Of a DNA stretch of 64,000 nt, positions 24,000-35,274 are shown in pieces. The DNA comes from Centropus unirufus (taxonomy: Eukaryota; Chordata; Aves; Cuculiformes; Centropidae), in contig VYZI01000075.1 in assembly GCA_013397695.1 (NCBI GenBank), forward strand, positions 303,131-367,130. Direction: 5' to 3'. How positions within the stretch are numbered: the first letter of the stretch is position 1; the number at the start of each line of letters is the position of its first letter. The notes beneath the pieces were generated by a model. That model saw nothing but the letters and a program-made list of their open reading frames with translations, ran no database searches and was not told the origin of the DNA. Position numbers and translations under genes: made by a program.

Positions 24000-25440
24000 T
24001 CCCAACGAATTTATCCCTGTGACCCTCAGCAATGCCAGCTTTCTTTTAGGCATCATTTGAGGCAGTGCTGTAGCTGGCGTACCAGTATCTGAGCCACGGC
24101 CAGTGCTAAAAACACAGTTGGACAGCAAAGCAACAGAAGGCTATAGATGTTGGAGACTGACACTCATTTCCCCCCAACTATGCAAGAACAGTGGTTAGGT
24201 TCAGTGATCAAAGCATCTGCTTTGCTTCACTTGTTTGAAAAATTAACCGAACCCAGCAAAACCCATAAGCTTTTACACCTTAGCAGTACCTTACAGCAAT
24301 TATCTTTCTGCAGTTTGGCTGACTTAAGTCACACTTTTCTTGTCAGAGCTTCATTTTATTTGCCAGGTCAGCATGCTCTTTCCCAGATAAAGCATTTATC
24401 TAAGCAAGCTGATTACCAACACACCCACTCTCCTCTTTCAGAGGAACCAGAGATGCAGTACGACACCTTCAACGAACATTACCTCCACAATAATCGATCG
24501 GAGGAAGCCCCCAAGCAACCTGCTCTGTGCTCGTGCTGTGGTGCAGCAGATGCTCTACCATGAGTGGCTCAGCTTGCTCGTCTGTGCAACCCAGTGCTAG
24601 AGATCAAGTGTTTCAGCTGCGAGCATGCCTTGGCAGGAATGCTGCAGGACAGTGCTCCTGGATGCTAAGCATAGCTTTGATATGGAGTCTGATCCCACGT
24701 CATCTTCCTGCTTCTGGTGGACACTGGCATATCCATGCACAGCGAGCAGATGCTCTGTACACCCAGTTTCCCCACATCTTAACCTCTCCTGGTGGTGCTA
24801 AACCCAGCCTAGAGCAAGACCCATATTTTTGTTGAGGCCTCTCCTCACCTGGTTTGCTGTGGTGGAGGCCTGCACTTAAAAAAAAAAAAAACAAACCCCA
24901 AAGCCATTAAGCCCTATAAGCTGCTGCATGTTCATGCTGAGGCTGAGGAGACCAGGACCCGTGCTGTCTTTGCAATCAAGCGTTGTGCGTAGCCAGATGC
25001 CCAAGAGCTGCCTCTCACGCAGTGCTAAAGGAGCTCATCACTGCACATCTCCAAGTTTAAAGGGCAGAAAATCTGCACTCAGCCAGTTTCTGCCTCCAGC
25101 ATCCCTATTTGAGACCCACATTATGAAAAATTAATGAAAACATTGCCTTTTGCTTATCTAGAAGGCATTTCAGCTACTATACTTAAATTTTAAAAGGAAG
25201 GTAGCCATGTACCTTCACACAATGAAACGACCAGATAACACAGCATGCACTGGTGACTTTTCCTATCCAAAGATTCAGGCAAACCCATGGTTAAAGTTTA
25301 CACAACATACATGAACACTATTGCAAGACACCAGTCAAGTCCATCACACTCATTCTGGTCCATAAATCTTATGTTAAGACAAGCTTGAATGAAGAAATGA
25401 GCTACCACATTAGTTATGCTGTTAGGATCATTCATCAGGA
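24000..25440. other. non-coding, possibly 3' UTR and intron of a minus-strand gene
   Basis: A stretch at 24440-24560 keeps several CpGs (near 24461, 24473 and 24496-24501) and has open frames on both strands, so it may be part of an exon, but I could not choose a strand. A 21-base piece at 24849-24869 is flanked on the minus strand by a long T-tract acceptor and a CAG/GTGAGG donor. The tract may be only a simple A/T run. No family was recognised. Confidence 0.3.
25231..25287 (+). repeat. direct repeat copy 1 (57 bp)
   Basis: This segment matches 26019-26075 at 51 of 57 positions by hand alignment, with no gaps; five of the six differences are transitions. The flanks do not match. The family is unknown. 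Confidence 0.8.
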
Positions 25441-25447
25441 TACTCAC

Positions 25448-25486
25448 TCATTTTTCTGTACAGGCGAATGCCCTCTTGGTCTAGGT
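25448..25486 (-). CDS. candidate small exon, product unknown (strand ambiguous)
   Basis: On the minus strand a 39-base segment ends at a strong donor (ATGA/GTGAGTAT) and starts after AAAAG at a weak acceptor. Its single well-behaved frame reads LDQEGIRLYRKM. On the + strand, however, an equally good pair exists: acceptor CTGTACAG ending at 25463 and donor CAG/GTGAGT at 25526/25527, with one open frame. The base bias of the region favours the minus strand. No homolog was recognised. A 39-base open segment has no statistical weight by itself. Confidence 0.15.
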
Positions 25487-26018
25487 CTTTTAAAATTTTT
25501 TAATGTATTCATTGAGTCAGAAACAGGTGAGTGTACCATCCTCCCACCTGGATCCTTCAGTACCTGGGAGCCACTTCATTCACCAACAGCCATCCAGCAG
25601 CAGCAGTTGCTCACTGAGCTTGAGGCTACGAGCAGCCCTTGTCTACGAGAGTTCAGCACAGCAGAAGACAAGGTCTTTACTCGCAGGTTTTATTAAACCT
25701 GGACACATTAAACAAATCAGAATTGTCTCATCAGGAGCACACATCTTTAGTGCATGAGACTACCTCCAACTATATCCTGCCAAGGTGCTCTTACCACTTT
25801 AATGAGTATTAGGAGTAGGGTAGTACAAGGTAGTTTCGCCTGGGCCATGTTTAAGGGAAAAGGCACCTTGAATCCTTTGTCACACCTGAAAGAAAGGTTT
25901 TAAATTATGCATCCAACTCTTTGGAAGGGCTTTTGATACCCCTGAGAAAGAATGTATTGCTGGTATGGATGAAGGGGATCTGCACACCTTGCTGGTAAAG
26001 GGTCACAAGATGAAAATG

Positions 26019-26075
26019 CCAGGTAACACAACATGCACTGGCAACTTTTCCCATCCTAAGATTCAGGCAAACCCA
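26019..26075 (+). repeat. direct repeat copy 2 (57 bp)
   Basis: Second copy of the 57-bp repeat at 25231-25287, 788 bases downstream and in the same orientation. It lies within an open frame of 82 codons on + (25965-26213) that I regard as compositional. Confidence 0.8.
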
Positions 26076-26754
26076 CTGCAAGTTGCCAGAACCTATGAAG
26101 CCTCACATGTGTGGAGGGTTATGCTCAGAAAGCAGCCAGAAATACCTAAAGCTTACAATCACGTCAAAGAGTTAAGTTTTGCCTTACAGACAGATCTACA
26201 GGTAAGGCATTAGTATAACCATTGCATCTATAACATCATGAGCTCTTGCCACCCTTATTCAACAACTCCTCTTCCAAGGTAGAGGTGTGAACAGGTTATA
26301 TCTTGATCAAGGATTTTTCTTCCAAGTTCATTACATTTTTCTGTTGCACAGAGCTCATGCAAGGACTCTTATCCCAAGCTTTACAGTGATGAAAGTAAAA
26401 CGAAGTTCACCCAACACAGTTTGCAAACCCAGTGATTTTCTATAGTTCTAACCAAACCCATTTCAAAACTTTACTCAGACTTTGCATGCTGCCACAGATG
26501 AGGCATTGTTACAGTTACAATCTAGCACAGCACGTTAGAGCAAAACACCATGTCCTGGTGCGATGAAGTCAAGCCATCTAAGCTACCACCATCATTACTT
26601 GGGTTCCTATGAAGCGCATTTTGATTCTATTGCCTCTAACCTTGAGTTTAGTACATCTTAAAACCAAGTTTCTATGTTACACTAATATATTCCGACAAGT
26701 ATATACTAGGGGGTACAATATTTAACATTTAAACACATACACAAGATCAGAATT

Positions 26755-26825
26755 GGACAGAAACTAAAGCATCTTCAGAGGTCATCTAGCTCTTCCCACC
26801 ATTATTTTACAGTGCAGATGCATTT
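26755..26825. mobile_element. possible ancient LINE/SINE tail (L3/MIR3-like)
   Basis: The stretch CAGAGGTCATCTAGCTCTTC followed by CCATTATTTTACAGTGCAGATG resembles the 'gaggtcatctagtcca...cattttacagatg' pattern found in old amniote L3/MIR3-type repeats. The similarity covers about 60 bases and is remembered, not computed. Confidence 0.25.
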
Positions 26826-27449
26826 ACATCAGACTCCACATATTTATGTGCATCCATACCTGACCCATGCTTGCCAGCTATAAAATATGCTCTGTAAAGC
26901 TCTTTATCAAGTCTATAGTGAAGTAGTGCTGGCCAGTCTTATTTTTACAGAGATCTGTTGCATTGTCTTAACTGACTCCTTTTATTTGGCACCTGCATTT
27001 TATCTTTCCTTCTCCTCTGATTGAGGCGAAACAGATAATTTCCCTTATTGCCCTCCTTGATTTTCATGTTTTCTAGACCCAGTTGTGGATTTAACTCCAG
27101 TGATACAGAGGAAGAAACATCCTCTCCATGATCCCACAGCAAATACCCCCGGAGTCAGTAGTTTTTATTCTGCGACCTAGAGACATCATTCATGTTGCAA
27201 CTTGGATCATATTTCTGGATTGAGATGTGAAATATTAATTACTGAAGGTTGGGCCAGGATAAAGCATTCCTGCTCATCACTGACTCCCACCAAAGGCAAC
27301 AGGGGCTTTATGCAAGGGTCTTGACACCGCCACGTTAGACTGATAAAATCCAAATGGACAATTGTCTAGAGTATTAGACTTATCTGTGAGCATCCTTCAG
27401 AAGGATGATGAGCACCATCCAGTGATGGTCTCCACCATCCCATGATCCA

Positions 27450-27471
27450 GTCTACTAAGCATGTAGTAGAC
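27450..27471. repeat. perfect 8-bp inverted repeat with 6-base loop
   Basis: GTCTACTA and TAGTAGAC pair perfectly across AGCATG. A shorter hairpin (CATCCTT/AAGGATG) lies 55 bases upstream. Small hairpins of this size are common by chance. Confidence 0.8.
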
Positions 27472-27857
27472 AAGTGTACTTTCAGGTACTTAGCAGGTGA
27501 GTGTTCAGTTGTGGGTTTTGTAGAAGCGAGGTTTTCCTGATGCTTAACGCGTTTCTGTGATACTTTAATGAGAGCTCAAGAAAACAGCTCATTGGCCCCA
27601 CTACCACATCAGTCACCCCCAAACAGTGAGGCCCGTATATCGATTACGCCACACACATACAGCCTGCTATCAGAGTTTAAGACACACCTTCATTTTCCAG
27701 GGGTTTACAGAAGTACCATTTACTTGGACCTATTGTCTGAGACAACTCAGTCCAGCACACAGCACAGGATGGTTACAGCTAATAAAGGTACTTTTTCTAA
27801 CCTAGGAATAGCTTTGGACCAGCTGTCTTCACTAAAAGGCAGGCCAGAAAGACTTAC

Positions 27858-27905
27858 TTTGCCTTCTTCCACTCCAGCATGTAGATAGGCAATACGTTTT
27901 GGAGA
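27858..27905 (-). CDS. candidate 48-nt exon, product unknown
   Basis: On the minus strand a pyrimidine-bearing acceptor (TCTTGTTTCAAATATTCAG) is followed by 48 bases and then by AAA/GTAAGTC, a near-perfect donor. The frame is open from end to end as 16 whole codons, reading SPKRIAYLHAGVEEGK. The charged peptide is unlike the L, V, C and W-rich output expected from the T/G-rich minus strand. I do not recognise the protein. The opposite strand also has an open frame here (27568-27888, 106 codons), whose T/P/S-rich content fits A/C-rich composition. Strand and reality both need testing. Confidence 0.22.
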
Positions 27906-30900
27906 CTGAATATTTGAAACAAGAGATAGTCATTTGTCTTTATGGGCTGCATCAAATGGTGGATTTAAAACAGTTGGAAGTGTACAGAGCAAGGGTAGGA
28001 ATGAGGAAACTTGGTTTGCTTCCTTGGTAACAAAATCTGCAGCACAGCAGGAGGACAGAGCATGATAATTAGGGAATTACAGCTGTTAGTCACAGAAAAT
28101 ATGCTGCAGTTGCAGGTCAGGGACCTGAGGTTGTGGCACAGGAAGGAAAACTGTAATTTAGAGTCTGCGAGGAACTCCCTGCATGCATCAGACTTCTTGC
28201 TACTTATAATATCTCTACACCTGTTTTCCACAGAGGAAAGCAAACCAACAAGACATACATCAACCACAAGCACCAAGGAAATAGTTTCCCTGCAAGACCT
28301 GGAAGAACTACTTTCATAAGAAGCATTTTTAATAAGGAATGGATATTTCATCAATTCCTATTAAATTCCTCTCCCTCTCCATTGGCAAATCTCTTTCTAA
28401 GCAGGACAAGTTAGAAGCATGCACTTTAAGATAAGCAAGAGGATAAAAGTGAATCCACAAAATTACAGTGGGAGGTAGCTGCTCCCTTAAGAAGCACCAG
28501 TTGTTACAGGGGGTGTATAAGGAAAGGTCCTCTCTGTATTAATCCAGAGCCTTGTGTTAGTTTCCTGTGAGTGGTAGCTGTTCCCAAGGGGAACTGAAGG
28601 ATACAGAGGGAAAGACAAGCCTCATACAGAAGACAATACCACTTTATTTTCCTAGCCTTCAGCTAACAAAGAAAAAAAATTTTAAAAAGACACAAAACCA
28701 CACACACACCCCAGTGGCAAACTCCAATCAAAGGCACAAGAACAAACCCAACAGATACCTGCAATAACATCATTAAAGCAACCCTGATCGTAGTTTTCCC
28801 ATTTAAAGGAGAGGAACTTTTGGTGTAGCTTGACCAAAACACTCACCAAGCACCTTCTGTGAAATACTATGCCAGCTCCTCTTCTTCCAGTAGGAGTTGG
28901 TCACACCCCAGAGGGCCAGGGTATATCACAGCTACTGCACACCAGAAACATTCACCTGATGTCAGCTGTCACCAAAGCTGGGCATGAAGCTGTCACGACT
29001 GCTCACTTTCAGAGCTGCCTTTTTATCTGAACAGAGACTTGATGGCATTTTCCTCATCATCCTCCAAGAGAAATCATACCCAAGCCATGTCTAAAGCAGC
29101 TAGAAAACTAGACTCCCATTTCAGCTGGCAAAGAGTGGCTTTTCTAGACCTTGAAGGATGCTAAATTTGAATATTCTTATGGCAAGTTAAGGAGATGAAT
29201 AGATTAGCTTTTTCAAGAGTCATGCCTATCGGTGTAGTATGAACATTTTGATCTTCTATGAAACTCGTGTGCTCTACTCTGACCTTTGATTCAGGTAGAT
29301 GCTCTGTAAGGAGTTCATCATTGCTATTCCCCTTCAGAGATGACATTTAATTTGTTTATTTTGCCCAATATCCTCCACTGGTCATGCTTGGGTTTAGTGT
29401 TTTAGATAAACTTTCTTTACTAAAATTTCACTGTGAGGAAAAGCATCTTCCTTGCTTCTCTGACCTTAAATGAAGCTGCTTCAGAATCAGAGAGCTAATT
29501 CTTACAGGTGAGAACTGGAGTGTCAGGGAACTTTAGGGATCCTAAATTTACTGAGAAAAAGAAACACCTACCAGACCCTGAGGCTGACCAAGAGCTGGCA
29601 AGCAGCTTTTCTTCAGACCTGCACCTGTATGGCCTGACCACACAACTCTGATTCAAAGACCAGGAGACCTCAGGCCATGAGGCGTGAAGCTCTCCATAGG
29701 GCACAAGCTGCCCATTCAAATGTTAATAAACAAGATGTCCAGCAGTTGCATGCGGTACCAGCTTTGCATCACATCTAAGCCAAACTCATTATTTCCACAG
29801 AAGAACAGCTATAAAAAACTCCCTATCCCCCAGCCGAGCCTGCTGACTGGTAGACAGGCCTCCCCAGCTCCCCTTGAAGGCTGGCAGTGTACCATGTGGA
29901 TCAACTAATTGGAAGTATTTTGGGCAGGAAGGTATTTCAGTGTTCAAGACCCTCAAAGATCCCAACGTCATCCTCTTTTTCAAGGTGATTTCATACACAT
30001 TCACCCACTGCTTACAGTTGTGTGAGGTGTCACATCAAGAGCTCAGAGGTGAGCAAACTCCCTGGACCCTGGGGTAAAACTCATCCCTCAGGACTCTGCC
30101 AGTTGTCTGGATGTCATAGTTCTCTGACCTTGTGAGCTCTGGTGACAAGTGGCAAGCACTTACCCTCAACTAAAGTGGTAAAATCCTTTTATTCTCCTTG
30201 GTGAGTTGCCCAATCTAGGACCTATGCCTCGCTCAGATTTAGCTGTCAGCCAGAGCAAAAAGTAATGCCTGAAGTAATGCTTGATGGAGAGTTGCTTCCT
30301 GCCCTGTTGCTGGTTATTGGCAGACTGGCAAAGGCAAGCTGCCTCCCAGTTTCTACTCAGAAGACAACCTGTATTCTCCACCTTATCTACACACAGCACC
30401 TCAAAGAATAGGCATTGCTGTTATTTGGGATATAAATTCTTTACATTAAGGACACATAATGGCCGAGATGCACCTCCGTCTTGCAGCCTTTTCTCTACAG
30501 CCACTTAACCATAATAATGGGATATTTGGTTTTAAAAGCCTTCAGAGGAGGACTGTAATTTGCATTTTTGCGTCCCATGCTGTGACTTGCCCAAGTATCA
30601 CATACACCCACTAGTTTTCTTGCTGGTACTTGTGCAGACATTTCTCTGGGCAACGCAAGGACTCACTAGGTCTTGGTGCAACAGGGTAAATACATCTTAG
30701 TAAAGTTTCAAGTCCATCCTGATAATGCCAAGTACATGATGCCATTTTTAGCAGGCAGAATAACTAAGTATTTAAGGGCAGATCCTTCCCCAAATAGACA
30801 AGAAGAGCCAATCAGCAGCTGTTTCTCTGGAAAGATTTTGCCAGCACTACAAATGCTCCATATGGAAACAGAAAGATGCTAGTTCTGAGCAATCAATGCA

Positions 30901-31051
30901 TATCAGATGACACTGCCACTAAATATACCTAGTGACTGTTAGCACAATTGTTTTGCTTCCAGTCTGATCCCCCTCTTTGGTGTGCAGAGTGAGGGCAACT
31001 TACGTGAAACAGTCTCAAGATTAATTTAGCTGCATCATTGAATGAGAATAT

Positions 31052-31085
31052 AGAAGGGAGGGGGGGAGGAAGGGAAGAAGAAAGG
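31052..31085 (+). repeat. 34-base polypurine tract
   Basis: Uninterrupted A and G, including a GGGGGGG core. Such tracts can form triplex DNA, but no role is shown. Confidence 0.85.
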
Positions 31086-34000
31086 ACAACCAATATTAAG
31101 TGTGAAAATTAATACAGAAAGCTGCTGGGATATTAATAGTGTGCTGAACTAATAAGATGTAGTCAAAGCTATGAAGTTTCTGTAACACCGCAGCAGCTGG
31201 TACTGTGAAGTAAGAGACTAGAGTGGATCGGTGTATTTACAGCAGTCATCTGAAAGCCTGGGCATGTAATTCTACTCAGAATCCCCACCAACACAAAGGC
31301 ATTAAAAGCAGACTCAAAAAGCTGTGGTAAACCCACTAAGCGCAATAGCTGAAATTTCCACAAGAACTAATTCATAGTGTTAGAGCCATTCTCACATAGA
31401 TAGGCTCAGAGCCCGGCTGGAATGAACACGAAGCAGAAACTCTCACAGGTGCAGGCCGTACTATAGCCCAATGGCTTCCAGCCTCCTTGATGGCTTAAAA
31501 ATACTTCTTAGACCAGAGCTTTTAATATAAGGCTGTCCCATATGTTTATGCTGGATAATGACTGTTTAAAAGCTTTAGAACCACATTGGCTTTTGAATTT
31601 ATTTTTAATGGATGCATCTACAGCAATGCTTGTTTGTCTATTAAAGGATAAGACTAAGCATCCCTTTCCTTCAAGAGCTCGACTCTGGAGACAAGAAGCA
31701 CCTCTGGCCAGACTGGCAGCCCTGCTTCAGCTGCCTCAAGAACTGGGAAGCATGCAACACCTGCACCATTCAGGGATACATCAACCGCACAGAGAAAGAA
31801 TATCAAGACAACTCCACACCTCTGAAGGGAGAAATTAAATTTTTCTTCGGAAGCATTTTCTCCACAGTGTTTCTTGTGGAGAGAGAACAGCCACAGGAGG
31901 TCAAGGATGCAGCTGCCACAGACTGCTAAGCTAACCACAAACAATGCCACTTACTAAGTCCTTGACAGAGTTGGTGCTGTTAAGCAGACCCTCAGAGGTA
32001 GGTCTACACTAGAGCTTTGGTTTTGGGAAGAGCAGATGTTTGCAGACTAACACAGGCTACTGAGTATTGCATGTCTACTGCTCAGCTCTTGCTCTTCTCC
32101 AGACAAACCCACTGCAATTAAAACTTGCTGATGGAGAAATGACTTGGCCTCACTGCCAGGCAAACCCGTGTCAGACCCAGCTGTGGTCCCTTGTTACTTC
32201 AGATTCTTTCATCTCCTGGAAAGATGTGATAGAGATTTGAGACCCAGCAAAGCTTCATGGTGTGTGTCCAACCAGGACAGGTGTTTTCTTCTGTCAGAAG
32301 ATCACAAGAAAGACCCAAATGCCAATAACAGGCCCAGGTAGAGACACGTTCCCACAGAGCTAGGGCAAAGCTCACAGAATCCACCACACAGGGTGGGAAC
32401 TCCGTATGCTAGCTGGTAGATAGCAGCAACATGCTTACGGGCTCTGTTGTGTCTTCTCTGCTCAAAAGCCATCCATGGGCCTTTACGCATCACCACAACC
32501 TTGAACAAGGCTGAAGAAATCTACATGGTTGAGATCCCTTCAATAAAGTGCAAGAAAGGCAGTATCCAGCTAACCCCATGGAAGAGGTGTGGGAACTTAA
32601 CACACTGCGTGTGGCAGCTGCCATGCTAGGGGCTCCCTAGGAAGAGTTGCAACAAGAATAGCAGAATAAGAACTGCTATTGCCCAGAAGTGTTACAGTAC
32701 TGGGTATGGACCAGGATCCCATGAAGAAATAAGTAGATAAGTACTTCACATTTGAGAGTAGATGGAGATGGTTTCTATACAAGAAGACTATAGTCACACA
32801 CACAGAATAACCATGAACCCCTACGAGTCCCCAACAAGACAAACAGTAGCCCTAAAGAGGTTAAAACCCTTGCCATGGTTAACTATTCCAGTAAAATCTC
32901 TGTGAAGGTTGTGCAGAAGCCTAATGTTAGATAGCAAGACATTAAGAGAACAATAAGTATCATTCTGTTAAGAAAGCTTTAGAGAATAGTCATGGACCCG
33001 AAGACTCGTTTTAAGCTTTCATCACTGGCAGGGGAGGGGAGAAGTTGGGTTACTTAACTGCTGTTACAACAGTTATCAAATGGAAGAGACCAGTGACCTG
33101 GAGAGAACATTGCAGTTCAGAGCAAAATTCCACTATGCTTTTCATTAGGTGTGTCCAATTACTTCCAGTATAAATTAGTCTGACGGTTGAAAGCAGGTTT
33201 GCAGAAAATTAGTTTAACAGTATTATCAAGTGGAAAAAAGAAGGTGAGGAAAAACTTGTTTCCCATGAAATAGTCGCAAAATTCTAAAGCCACTTTGGAG
33301 ATCTCCCAGACCCTGCAAAGTCTTTCAAACTTCCCATGTGCCTCATTGACAAGATCCAGGACTCCTATGATACTTAAGTGTAAAGTTAAGTTTGTGTAAC
33401 AGTTCTGGAAATAAAAAACAAGAATTTACTAGGCCTGTCTCTACTAGAGCTCACTCTGAAGTGCACTTTTAGGCTGCTGAGCAACTGCAGATGCAGGCAG
33501 ATGTCTCCTAACATTATTCAACCAAGTTAATCATACAAAGTGCTACTAATAGAGTCATGCAGGTAATATTAAAAACTCTCTCCCCGGTCCTACTACAGGT
33601 TCCGTGACCATTCATGCTATAAAATAAAAAGTCACACTCAGCGCCTTCAGTTAGGCCAAAAGCAAGTACGGTAAAGAAAACGGGAGATTGCTACCATGCA
33701 ACTCTACCATTGATAGTGTGGGCTCTCGTTTGTTTTCTAAAAGTTTAGGCAATCTTGCCAACTCAGACAAATTTCTTCTAGAACATCTTATTGTTTTCTA
33801 TTGTACTGACATGCAGAAAGACAGTACAACACTGGCAACACCCAGCTCCAAACAAAGCAGAGAGTATGTCAACCTATTTACAACTGGAGACTTGAAAAGC
33901 AGAATATATACCAAAACCTTGTTGAAAAGATTCTTTAACCACTTTACATATGGCAAAACTCCAAAGGTCTATTCACTTTATCTCAATTTCACAACAGGAG

Positions 34001-35257
34001 GGGTGCAAGCACAAACCTAAGGACAGAAAGCTTGGAAGGGTCTGGCCCTTGCAGCAGCCCCATGACAGCTTCTCCACAAGCACCCTGAAGCTGAGGAGCC
34101 CTCCCACCTCAGCGTAGCACCTGATTGCTCCAGCCATTCCATCCACTCTCGATCAGAAAGGGCAGCCCTCAATGAGGCAGCTTTTGAAGGTACTTGACAG
34201 GACTGCACGTGCAAGGTATTAAGAGCAGCTCTGCATTGTAAGCAGACAGGCATACTTCAAAGCACGCTGCTGTCAAGTAAGCAGCAAGTTTCTCAGTGGC
34301 AGTTGATCCACCCTACCAACCACTAAGGGTTCCTCATGCTCCAAATTCTATCAGTAGGTGCCTGAGCACCATTCAAATTAAGATTATTCTCCATAAGCAG
34401 AACTAGGGCCTATACTTTCTTCGTCACAAAAAGGAAGAGGATGTCCACACGGAGGTCATCTGGGAGCCCAAAGCATGCCTGTGCCTAGTTCCCCTGTTGT
34501 CTGCATCTTCTCCTTACAGGGTGGAGGGACTAAAGTCTGGAAAACACTAGATTATGTGGAACAGTGCTGTAATCCTACACTTTGCCTTTTTTTTGCAGTT
34601 GGGTAGAACCAGACTGGGCACACAGCAGTGCTAGGTGAGCCATGCAGACATGACTGAGATAGGAACAGACACCGAGAAAACCTCCCGGGCTTTCTCAGAC
34701 AATCCTGTCACGCAGTGTAAGACTCACAGAGGAAACAACTTCACCTTACCTGAGCTGAGCACTGAAAATAACCAAGTTCCAACATTAAATGAGCACACAC
34801 TTGCTCAAGCACAAGTTAATAATGCAGAAACAGGCTAGGTGGTTTTAATGTTAGCACTCAGTTTCAACCAGAAAACATTAGCTAGATCAAGAAGAGACAG
34901 TCATGTTTTACAGTGACCAAGACAGTTCAAGGAGAATTTCACTGAGGTACTCATTTGTTCAAGGCAATTGCAACCAAGAGGCACCAGAGACAGGTTATTT
35001 CATGGCAGAAAGCTTATTCTTCAAAGCAAGATCTGTTGCCAGTTATGAATATTCTAAGCCCTTACCACAACATACTCATAACTGAGTTAAAGGTTATCTA
35101 GCCAATCATATACAGCAGTCCATGATATTATCAGAAACATGACTGAATAGGATGCCTGCGCCGAGCTTCATGCAAAATAGTTTTCAGTGATGCTATACTG
35201 ATTCAGCATGAGCCAGGAGAGAGCATTAAGATTTTGGACTTCTAGAAAAAGTGCTTT

Positions 35258-35274
35258 ACACACACACACACACA
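35258..35274. repeat. (CA)n microsatellite
   Basis: About eight AC units ending in ATTC. Confidence 0.95.

Noticed and set aside
24849..24869. 21-base segment between a poly-T acceptor and CAG/GTGAGG donor on minus
   Set aside because: The acceptor tract is a simple run of 13 A on +. No neighbour exon or conservation evidence is available.
27568..27888. 106-codon polar open frame on +
   Set aside because: Rich in T, S, P and L as expected from A/C-rich DNA. No family match. The overlapping minus-strand exon candidate is preferred.
27965..28354. 129-codon open frame on minus overlapping a 102-codon frame on +
   Set aside because: Both strands are open over the same stretch. Neither has a recognised domain, so openness alone is not evidence.
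30163..30236. minus-strand segment between a good acceptor and AGGG/GTAAGTG donor
   Set aside because: Every frame contains a stop, so it is not a coding internal exon. Could only be untranslated.
30575..30615. MIR-like core (GTGACTTGCCCAAG...TCACA)
   Set aside because: Only about 25 bases resemble the MIR core, with no supporting flanks.
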